19,538 nt of DNA. It comes from an uncultured Collinsella sp. (GTDB lineage Bacteria > Actinomycetota > Coriobacteriia > Coriobacteriales > Coriobacteriaceae). The DNA lies in NCBI GenBank assembly GCA_900752425.1, contig CAADVE010000128.1, forward strand, positions 1-19,538, read 5' to 3'. The notes beneath the pieces are model-generated. The model made no database searches and was not told where the DNA came from. It was given only the letters and a program-made list of their open reading frames with translations. This document shows, in pieces, positions 13,274-19,538 of the stretch (position 1 is its first letter; each line of letters opens with the position of its first letter). A program made the position numbers and the translations under genes.

Positions 13274-16150
13274 TTAAGCATCAAGTTGAGCCTGACGCTC
13301 CCGGTCACGCCTGAGCAACGGCGCCAAAAACTTGCCCGTATAACTCTGCGGACAGTCCGCAACCTGCTCCGGTGTGCCCGAAACCACGACGGTTCCGCCG
13401 CCGTTACCGCCCTCGGGACCCATATCGATCAGGCGGTCGGCAACCTTGATGACATCAAGGTTGTGCTCAATCACCAGCACCGTGTTGCCCGCATCGACCA
13501 AGCGCTGCAGCACATCGAGCAGCTGGCGGACGTCCTCAAAATGAAGACCGGTCGTCGGCTCGTCCAAAATATAGAACGTCTTGCCCGTCTGGCGTCGATG
13601 AAGCTCCTTGGCGAGCTTCACACGCTGCGCCTCGCCGCCCGAGAGCGTCGTGGCGGGCTGGCCCAGGCTCACGTAGCCTAAGCCTACATCGTACAGCGTC
13701 TGGAGCTTGCGCTTAATCTGCGGGATATTCCCAAAGAAGGCCAGCGCCTCGGTGACGCTCATGTCGAGCACGTCCGAGATGGTCTTGCCACGGTAGGTGA
13801 CCTCGAGTGTCTCGCGGTTGTAGCGTTTACCGCCGCAAACTTCGCAGGGAACGTAGATATCGGGAAGGAAGTGCATCTCGATCTTGATCTGCCCGTCGCC
13901 CTTGCACGCCTCGCAGCGCCCGCCACTCACATTAAAGGAGAAACGACCCGGCGAGTAGCCGCGCGCCTTCGACTCCGGCGTACTCGCAAACAGCGCGCGA
14001 AGATCATCCCACAGGCCGATATAGGTAGCAGGGTTGGAACGCGGCGTGCGGCCAATCGGCGACTGGTCGATATCGATAACCTTATCGATACACTCGATGC
14101 CCGCGATTTTCTTATACGGACCCACGGGGCGCGTCGAGCGGTGAATGGCATTCGTAAGGGCGGGCGCAATGGTGTCGGTAACCAGGGAGCTCTTGCCCGA
14201 TCCCGACACGCCGGTAACAACCGTAAGCGTACCAAACTCGATCTTGGCAGTAACGTTTTTGAGGTTGTTGGCTCGAGCGCCCGTAATTTTAAGGCAGCCG
14301 CGACCGGGCTTGCGCCGTTCATCAGGCACCCGGATCATTCGTTTGCCGGTCAGATAAGCGCCCGTCATCGACTCAGGACACGCCATGATATCAGCAGGCG
14401 TTCCCGCCGCGACTACGTGCCCGCCGTTGACACCGGCGCCGGGCCCCATGTCGATCACGTAGTCAGCGGCACGGATTGTATCCTCGTCGTGTTCGACAAC
14501 GATAACGGTATTGCCGATATCGCGCAGGCGCTCGAGCGTCTTGATCAGGCGCTCGTTGTCACGCTGATGAAGACCGATCGAGGGCTCGTCCAGAATATAG
14601 AGCACGCCCATGAGACCCGCGCCGATCTGCGTTGCCAGTCGAATACGCTGTGCCTCGCCACCGGAAAGCGTCGCCGAGGCACGATCGAGCGTCAGATAGT
14701 CGAGTCCAACATCGACCAGAAAACGCAGGCGCTCCAGAATTTCCTTGACGATACGGCCGCCGATAAACTGTTGGCGCTCGGTGAGTTCCAGGCCCTCAAA
14801 AAACTCGAGCGATTCACGGCACGACAGGCAACAAACTTCGTAAATGGACTTGCCGCCCACGGTGACGGCGAGCATCTCAGGGCGCAAACGAGCGCCGTGG
14901 CAGCTCGAGCACGGTTCCTCGCGAATGTACTTCTCCAGGCGCGTCTTGGTGTTCTCGTTCGTCGTCTCGGTATAGCGTTCGTACAGGATGTTGCGAACGC
15001 CCGAAAACTTGGTATCCCACTGGCTGCGACGTCCGTCGAGCTTTTGGTAGTCGACCGAGATCTTCGTATCGCCCAGGCCATCCAAGAATGCACGACGCAC
15101 GCGAGGGGGCAAGTCCTCCCACGGCGTATCGGCGCTCACCTTAAAGTGTTTGCAGACCGCAGCAAAAATCTGCGGATAGTAGTTCGAATTGCCAAACAGG
15201 CTACCAAAGACTCCGTCGGCAATGGACTTCGAGGGGTCCTCGATCAGCGCCTCGGCATCAACGGTTTTCTTAAAGCCCAGGCCGTCGCACTCAGGACATG
15301 CGCCATAGGGAGCGTTAAACGAAAAATCACGCGGCTGAAGATCGTCAATGGAGTGTCCATGCTCCGGGCACGCCAAGGCCAACGAATACTCCAGCAGCTC
15401 GCCCTCGGTCCCCTCGGGAGCATCACGATCGGGCAGCATGTACACGTTTACATTGCCGTGAGCCAGCGCGGTCGCCTGCTCAACAGACTCGGCGATACGG
15501 CCCAGAGAATTCTCACGGATCACGATGCGATCGACTACGACCTCGATATCGTGCTTGAATTTCTTATCCAGATCGATCGGATCGTCGAGCGAGCGCACTT
15601 CACCGTCGACACGCACGCGGCTAAAGCCCTCGGCGCGAAGGTCCTCAAACAGTTTGGTGTACTCGCCTTTTCGCCCGCGCACCACCGGTGCCAGCACAAA
15701 CGCGCGGCGGCCCTCCCCCGCCGCCAAGACCTTGTCGGCAACCTGGTCGGTCGTCTGGCGCTCAATGACGCGGCCGCATTCGGGACAGTGCGGGGTGCCC
15801 ACACGGGCGAACAGCAGGCGCAGATAGTCATAAATCTCGGTTACGGTGCCAACCGTCGAGCGAGGGTTTTTAGACGTCGTCTTTTGGTCGATCGACACCG
15901 CCGGCGAAAGGCCGTCGATTGAATCCAAGTCGGGTTTGTCCATCTGGCCCAAGAACTGGCGCGCATAGCTCGAAAGACTCTCGACGTATCGACGCTGGCC
16001 CTCGGCATAGATAGTGTCAAATGCCAGCGAACTCTTGCCCGAGCCAGAAAGACCGGTAATGACCACGAGTTGGTCACGCGGAATGGAAACATCGATATCA
16101 CGGAGGTTGTGCTCACGAGCGCCGCGAATAACGATAGAAGAATCAGACAT
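13274..16150 (-). CDS. uvrA: UvrABC excinuclease ATPase subunit A
   Basis: DNA-damage sensor of nucleotide excision repair, a dimeric ABC-type ATPase that loads UvrB. 958 aa, the normal bacterial length (about 940-960). Two ATPase modules: Walker A GLSGSGKSS (33-41) with signature LSGGEAQR (495-502) and ILDEPSIGLHQRD; Walker A GVSGSGKSS (647-655) with signature LSGGEAQR (836-843) and ILDEPTTGLH. Cysteine pairs for zinc: 122/125, 285/288, 414/417, and the C-terminal finger Cys746/749...Cys769/772 that senses damage. The start is ATG 16150, with AAGGAG five bases upstream; a 22-codon in-frame extension lacks a ribosome site. The gene is divergent from the LtaS-like gene, followed by a hairpin and then ybaK. 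A candidate LexA box lies about 60 bases upstream. Confidence 0.97.
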   Translation of the reverse strand: MSDSSIVIRGAREHNLRDIDVSIPRDQLVVITGLSGSGKSSLAFDTIYAEGQRRYVESLSSYARQFLGQMDKPDLDSIDGLSPAVSIDQKTTSKNPRSTVGTVTEIYDYLRLLFARVGTPHCPECGRVIERQTTDQVADKVLAAGEGRRAFVLAPVVRGRKGEYTKLFEDLRAEGFSRVRVDGEVRSLDDPIDLDKKFKHDIEVVVDRIVIRENSLGRIAESVEQATALAHGNVNVYMLPDRDAPEGTEGELLEYSLALACPEHGHSIDDLQPRDFSFNAPYGACPECDGLGFKKTVDAEALIEDPSKSIADGVFGSLFGNSNYYPQIFAAVCKHFKVSADTPWEDLPPRVRRAFLDGLGDTKISVDYQKLDGRRSQWDTKFSGVRNILYERYTETTNENTKTRLEKYIREEPCSSCHGARLRPEMLAVTVGGKSIYEVCCLSCRESLEFFEGLELTERQQFIGGRIVKEILERLRFLVDVGLDYLTLDRASATLSGGEAQRIRLATQIGAGLMGVLYILDEPSIGLHQRDNERLIKTLERLRDIGNTVIVVEHDEDTIRAADYVIDMGPGAGVNGGHVVAAGTPADIMACPESMTGAYLTGKRMIRVPDERRKPGRGCLKITGARANNLKNVTAKIEFGTLTVVTGVSGSGKSSLVTDTIAPALTNAIHRSTRPVGPYKKIAGIECIDKVIDIDQSPIGRTPRSNPATYIGLWDDLRALFASTPESKARGYSPGRFSFNVSGGRCEACKGDGQIKIEMHFLPDIYVPCEVCGGKRYNRETLEVTYRGKTISDVLDMSVTEALAFFGNIPQIKRKLQTLYDVGLGYVSLGQPATTLSGGEAQRVKLAKELHRRQTGKTFYILDEPTTGLHFEDVRQLLDVLQRLVDAGNTVLVIEHNLDVIKVADRLIDMGPEGGNGGGTVVVSGTPEQVADCPQSYTGKFLAPLLRRDRERQAQLDA

Positions 16151-16178
16151 GGAAGCTCCTTGCCTCCTATTGCATCGA

Positions 16179-16184
16179 ATCATA
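16179..16184 (-). promoter_or_regulatory. Candidate -10 box of uvrA
   Basis: TATGAT on the minus strand (one mismatch from consensus), 29 bases upstream of the ATG. No convincing -35 at the usual distance. Confidence 0.4.
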
Positions 16185-16211
16185 CTGTCGATGAGTTTAG
16201 CGCACTCGACG

Positions 16212-16225
16212 CGCACAGATGTTCG
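16212..16225 (-). promoter_or_regulatory. Candidate LexA (SOS) box upstream of uvrA
   Basis: The minus strand reads CGAAC-ATCT-GTGCG. The Gram-positive/actinobacterial LexA site is of the form CGAAC-N4-GTTCG, so nine of ten core bases match. uvrA is a classic SOS gene. The site is centred about 70 bases before the start codon and upstream of the best -10, which is somewhat far for simple blocking. Confidence 0.45.
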
Positions 16226-16293
16226 TAATACAAGATTCGCAGACCTTTAGCCTTGCGTATCGGGTGCTTTGTTTCTCGAAATGCCGTGGAAAG

Positions 16294-16331
16294 GTTACAG
16301 TAATCTAATACTGAACTTAATTAGCTGTAAC
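16294..16331 (+). promoter_or_regulatory. 7-bp inverted repeat next to the ribosome site of the LtaS-like gene
   Basis: GTTACAG (16294-16300) and CTGTAAC (16325-16331) are exact complements with a 24-base AT-rich spacer that holds -10-like TAATCT/TAATAC. The right arm ends directly before AGAGGA. It could be an operator pair around the promoter or a leader stem. Confidence 0.35.
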
Positions 16332-16343
16332 AGAGGAACGTCC

Positions 16344-18497
16344 ATGACCGAAGATATCCCCCTTGAAATCACTTCGAGTGACATGGCCAATCTGCCCATA
16401 TTCATCGCCGTCCTTATCGTAGCCGCCGCCGTCGTACGCGTGTATTTTTCAATCAAACGCAATGAAAAGCCGCCCATTGCCCGCGTCTTTTGGTGCGCGA
16501 CGCTCCTCATCCCGCTCGGCATGGTAGCTGCATGGATTACGAATCAATTGCTCGTAAATGAGGACAGTTCCCTATGGGTCCTTTCTTATTCGGCGCTCGG
16601 TGCTGCCGCCGTCATACTTCTTGTCGAGCCCTTGGTTTCGGGACTTATCGACCAAACCGATCTTGCGACGGGAACAGTTGCCTGTATTTGCCGTGACATC
16701 CTTGTCATCGCCGCTGTTTCAGCGCTCTCGTTCGTTTCACTCGAAATTGCCTGCAACGAAACGTTCTATCGCATTCCCGCCAACTCATTCGGGTTTTCCG
16801 TCGGGCTGCTCGCGACGGTTCTGCTCTCCCTTTATTTGCTGGGACAGCGTCATGGAGGCGTCATGGCCCTCGTGCCCGTCGTCTGTTGCATCCTTGGCAT
16901 TGCCGAGCACTTCGTCATAACGTTTAAAGGCGAGGCCATCCTGCCAAGCGATATCTTGGCCCTTGGCACCGCAATGGAAGTGAGCGAGGGATACGAGTTT
17001 ACCTTTACCGCCGGAATCGTAACCTCTCTAGCCCTGCTGGAGATTTCCCTGGGGCTTCTTTCGCTTATCCGACCGAGAAAGCTCCGTACGCCCACCCATG
17101 TCTTCCCCGCAATCGCCGCTAACCTCTGCGCTTTTCTGCTAGTGACCGTTGTGGGGCTCTCGGGCTTTTCCAGCATCGACTTGGAGCAGGCGCTGAATTT
17201 TGGATTTGACCGTTGGCAGCCCATCACCACGTACGCGTCTCAGGGTTTTATCACTTCGTTCACCGAAATGGTCAACGAGTTGCCCATTGAGAAGCCCGAA
17301 GACTATACGCCCGATGAGGCGCAGAGCATCGAGCAGGAGCTCGCCGCCACCTACGACAGCACGTATGGCTCGAGCGAGCAGCGCGCGGCGGCCGTTGCCC
17401 AGTTCAATGAAATCAAGCCGACGATTGTTGCCGTCATGAACGAGAGTTTTAGCGACCTTTCGTGCTTTGAGCAGCTCCAGGCGGCCGGGTACACCGGCCC
17501 CGCATTCTACAACTCGCTTCCCGACACACTTGTTCGCGGCACCATGCTCGCTTCGGTCACCGGTGGCGGAACGGCAAACTCCGAATTCGAATTTTTGACC
17601 GGAGCGACAACGGCCTTTGTCGGATTAGGCAAGATCCCCTATCAGCTGTATCAGATGAATGGCGTCAACAGCCTGGCAAGGGACCTTAAAGAGCTTGGGT
17701 ATACCGCTACCGCCATGCACCCGCAAAACCCCGTCAACTACCATCGAGATAAAATCTATCAGCAGCTGGGCTTTGGAGACTTTCTTTCAATCGGCGATTT
17801 CGAAGGTGCGCCCTGTTACCATGCCGGCGTATGCGACTACGCCACCTACGACAAGATACTCGACCTGCTTAGAACCGACGAAGCGCCGCAGTTCATCTTT
17901 GACGTCACGATGCAAAATCACGGCGGCTACGACTATGGCACCGTTCCCGCCGAAGAGCTGACAAACTATTGGGTCGAGGGAGCCAGCGAGGGCGCCAATA
18001 GCGCGCTCAACACCTATCTCACCTGCATCAACGCATCCGACCGGGACCTCGAGTACTTTATCAACGAGCTCCGCAATATCGGCAGACCGGTTGTCCTTGT
18101 CTTTTTTGGCGACCATCAGCCGAGCGCCGCAACGACTCTCAACGACGAGCTGTACCCTCAGGAAGATACGGCAAGCCACGCTTTCCGTATCTATCAGTCG
18201 ACATATTTTGTCTGGGCTAACTATGAAATCGCCGGCAATACCGAGTTCAACGTCTACGACACCGTCGGGGCAAACGAGATTGCAGCCATTACCCTTAATA
18301 AGATCGGCGCCCCGCTCACCGACTATCAAAAGGCTCTGCTTGCAACAAGGTCAGATGTGCCCACCATCAATGTCGCCGGCTACCTTGGTGCCGACGGGCT
18401 GCGCTACGACTTGGAATCTGAAGACAGCCCATACGCCTCGACGATCGACAAGCTGCAGCGCATGCAATACCTCGAGTTCGCCAGCAAAGTTCAGTAA
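16344..18497 (+). CDS. LtaS/MdoB-type phosphoglycerol transferase (membrane sulfatase-fold enzyme)
   Basis: A 717-aa membrane enzyme of the alkaline-phosphatase/sulfatase fold that would transfer glycerol phosphate from phosphatidylglycerol to a lipoteichoic-acid or other cell-surface glycolipid polymer. The N-terminal part has about six to eight hydrophobic segments (near 17-37, 48-68, 77-99, 115-135, 150-168, 172-192, 222-242, 253-275). The outer catalytic domain starts near 355: metal-binding Glu367 in MNESFSD, catalytic-type Thr410 in GGGTANSEFEF, NHGG with His526, and FFGDHQPS with Asp590/His591. These correspond to Glu, Thr, Asp and His of S. aureus LtaS. ATG 16344 has GAGGA six bases upstream; a TTG 25 codons earlier is in frame without such a site. 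The acceptor is unknown, and no other teichoic acid gene is nearby. Confidence 0.85.
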   Translation: MTEDIPLEITSSDMANLPIFIAVLIVAAAVVRVYFSIKRNEKPPIARVFWCATLLIPLGMVAAWITNQLLVNEDSSLWVLSYSALGAAAVILLVEPLVSGLIDQTDLATGTVACICRDILVIAAVSALSFVSLEIACNETFYRIPANSFGFSVGLLATVLLSLYLLGQRHGGVMALVPVVCCILGIAEHFVITFKGEAILPSDILALGTAMEVSEGYEFTFTAGIVTSLALLEISLGLLSLIRPRKLRTPTHVFPAIAANLCAFLLVTVVGLSGFSSIDLEQALNFGFDRWQPITTYASQGFITSFTEMVNELPIEKPEDYTPDEAQSIEQELAATYDSTYGSSEQRAAAVAQFNEIKPTIVAVMNESFSDLSCFEQLQAAGYTGPAFYNSLPDTLVRGTMLASVTGGGTANSEFEFLTGATTAFVGLGKIPYQLYQMNGVNSLARDLKELGYTATAMHPQNPVNYHRDKIYQQLGFGDFLSIGDFEGAPCYHAGVCDYATYDKILDLLRTDEAPQFIFDVTMQNHGGYDYGTVPAEELTNYWVEGASEGANSALNTYLTCINASDRDLEYFINELRNIGRPVVLVFFGDHQPSAATTLNDELYPQEDTASHAFRIYQSTYFVWANYEIAGNTEFNVYDTVGANEIAAITLNKIGAPLTDYQKALLATRSDVPTINVAGYLGADGLRYDLESEDSPYASTIDKLQRMQYLEFASKVQ

Positions 18498-18557
18498 GCC
18501 CGCCCATTCGCTTGGACCCATCGTATTGCAAGCACGCTCGGCCCAAATGCATCGCAA

Positions 18558-18587
18558 ATGACTCCCGCTCGCAAACGAGGGTACAAT
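18558..18587 (+). promoter_or_regulatory. Candidate mrp promoter
   Basis: ATGACT (18558-18563) and TACAAT (18582-18587) are spaced by 18 bases; the -10 has one mismatch from consensus. Start would be near 18594, leaving a leader of about 50 bases. Confidence 0.5.
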
Positions 18588-18606
18588 GACGCTCGTGTCA
18601 CACCGC

Positions 18607-18620
18607 GGGGCTCCGGCCCC
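18607..18620 (+). other. GC hairpin in the mrp leader
   Basis: GGGGC (18607-18611) pairs with GCCCC (18616-18620) around a TCCG tetraloop, about 10 bases upstream of the AAAGGAG ribosome site. Probably a leader stem; no T run follows. Confidence 0.45.
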
Positions 18621-18642
18621 AACATATACAAAGGAGTCATAC

Positions 18643-19473
18643 ATGGGTTGCGAGCATGCACAGGCCGCCGGCGGACAAACGTCGCCGTCGCAATTTGAGG
18701 AGAACACGCTGTCCGAGGTCAAACGCGTCATCGCCGTGCTTTCCGGCAAGGGCGGTGTCGGCAAGTCGTTTGTCACCGGTGCCATCGCCACCGAGCTTGC
18801 CCGTCACGGCCACAAGGTCGGCGTCCTCGATGCCGACATCACCGGTCCCTCTATCCCCAAGATGTTCGGTATGAGCGGACGCCACGTCCATGCCCTTGGC
18901 AACCTTATGCTGCCCGAAATCTCCGAGCACGGCGTCAAGGTCATGAGCTCCAACCTTCTGCTCCAAAACGAGACCGACCCCGTCCTTTGGCGCGGTCCGG
19001 TCATCGCAGGCGCCATTAGGCAGTTCTGGAGCGAGACCTCGTGGGGCCCCATCGACTACCTGCTGGTCGACATGCCTCCGGGAACAGGCGACGTCGCGCT
19101 CACCGTCTTCCAGTCGCTGCCCGTCGACGGCATCGTCATCGTCACGAGCCCGCAGGATCTGGTCTCGATGATCGTCGCCAAGGCGGTCAACATGGCCGAG
19201 AAGATGAACGTCCCCATTCTGGGCATCGTCGAGAACATGAGCTATATCGAGTGCCCCGACTGCGGCAAGAAGATCGAGGTCTTTGGCAAGAGCAAGCTCC
19301 CCGAGGTCGCAGAGCGCTATAACCTCGACATCTTGGGCCAGCTTCCCATTAATCCGGCACTCGCCGAGGCCTGCGATAAGGGCGAGGTCGAGACCGCACT
19401 GCCCGATGGCATGTTGCCCAAGGCAGTCTCTGCCGTCGAGGCCATTACCCCGCACGAGACCGACGAGGCCTAA
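18643..19473 (+). CDS. mrp: Mrp/NBP35-family iron-sulfur cluster carrier ATPase
   Basis: A 276-aa cytosolic P-loop ATPase of the Mrp/ApbC group, which binds and passes on [4Fe-4S] clusters as a dimer. Seen: deviant Walker A SGKGGVGKS (34-42), switch I/Walker A' region DADITGPSIPKMFG (63-76), Walker B-type LLVDMPPGTGD (140-150), and the CPDC pair (204-207) that bridges a cluster between subunits. It lacks the fused N-terminal domain of E. coli Mrp, as is usual for short Mrp forms. ATG 18643 has AAAGGAG at six bases; a 19-codon upstream extension crosses the leader hairpin and is unlikely. It is followed with no gap by a flavoprotein gene. Confidence 0.95.
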   Translation: MGCEHAQAAGGQTSPSQFEENTLSEVKRVIAVLSGKGGVGKSFVTGAIATELARHGHKVGVLDADITGPSIPKMFGMSGRHVHALGNLMLPEISEHGVKVMSSNLLLQNETDPVLWRGPVIAGAIRQFWSETSWGPIDYLLVDMPPGTGDVALTVFQSLPVDGIVIVTSPQDLVSMIVAKAVNMAEKMNVPILGIVENMSYIECPDCGKKIEVFGKSKLPEVAERYNLDILGQLPINPALAEACDKGEVETALPDGMLPKAVSAVEAITPHETDEA

Positions 19474-19538
19474 GTGAACGCGAGCGCCTTCTATGACGTC
19501 CTGGTAATCGGCGGCGGGGCTTCAGGGCCCGCCGCCCC
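19474..19538 (+). CDS. N-terminal fragment of an FAD/NAD(P)-dependent oxidoreductase, cut by the window edge
   Basis: GTG 19474 begins on the base after the mrp TAA, with GAGG about eight bases upstream. The frame reads VNASAFYDVLVIGGGASGPA, a beta strand plus GGGxSGxA dinucleotide-binding (Rossmann) motif like that at the start of HI0933/BaiN-type flavoproteins. Only 21 codons are present, so the exact family is uncertain. Translational coupling to mrp is likely. Confidence 0.75.
   Translation, partial: MNASAFYDVLVIGGGASGPAA

Noticed and set aside
13871..15922. Plus-strand frame of 683 codons opposite uvrA
   Set aside because: uvrA motifs run through the whole stretch on the minus strand; the antisense frame has no motif of its own.
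18586..18642. Upstream ATG extending Mrp by 19 residues
   Set aside because: It overlaps the -10 box and leader hairpin; the internal ATG has an ideal AAAGGAG at six bases.

Overview
The window looks like chromosome of a GC-rich Actinomycetota gut commensal, most likely Coriobacteriia and probably Collinsella. This is inferred from GC-rich codon use, strong AAGGAG-type ribosome sites, a Tat-type lipoprotein signal and the gene set. No taxonomic marker gene is present, so the placement is tentative. I see no tRNA, rRNA, CRISPR array, transposase or integrase.

Left half (1-8640, all minus strand) is one catabolic gene cluster. In transcription order it runs: SBP_bac_5-type lipoprotein, a permease, a permease-ATPase fusion, a second ATPase (together a complete Opp/Dpp-type ABC importer), an AXE1-family carbohydrate esterase, a shortened AXE1 paralogue that has lost its nucleophilic serine, and a Schiff-base aldolase of the DHDPS/N-acetylneuraminate lyase family. 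The order suggests uptake of an acylated or acetylated small molecule, de-esterification, then aldol cleavage. A sugar acid or sialic-acid-like substrate fits, but the substrate is not proven. A perfect 9-5-9 palindrome sits over the candidate promoter of the lipoprotein gene. Intercistronic hairpins lie after the lipoprotein gene and after the transporter genes. A ~108-nt near-palindrome follows the aldolase stop. At the very left edge another minus-strand gene starts (only its ATG is inside).

Middle (9005-16150, minus strand) is housekeeping. uvrA is followed by a tight ybaK-murJ-uvrC operon with 0-3 nt junctions, so DNA repair (UvrA, UvrC), tRNA proofreading (YbaK) and lipid II flipping (MurJ) are read together. 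uvrA has a candidate LexA/SOS box upstream.

Right end (16344-19538, plus strand) is divergent from uvrA. It holds an LtaS/MdoB-type membrane phosphoglycerol transferase, the Fe-S carrier ATPase Mrp, and the first 65 bases of an FAD/NAD(P)-binding oxidoreductase that starts on the base after the mrp stop.

The points most worth a second look are the dead esterase paralogue beside its intact partner, the strand-biased long hairpin at 70-177, the operator palindrome at 8777-8799, and the loss of Fe-S cysteines in the importer ATPases and partly in UvrC.
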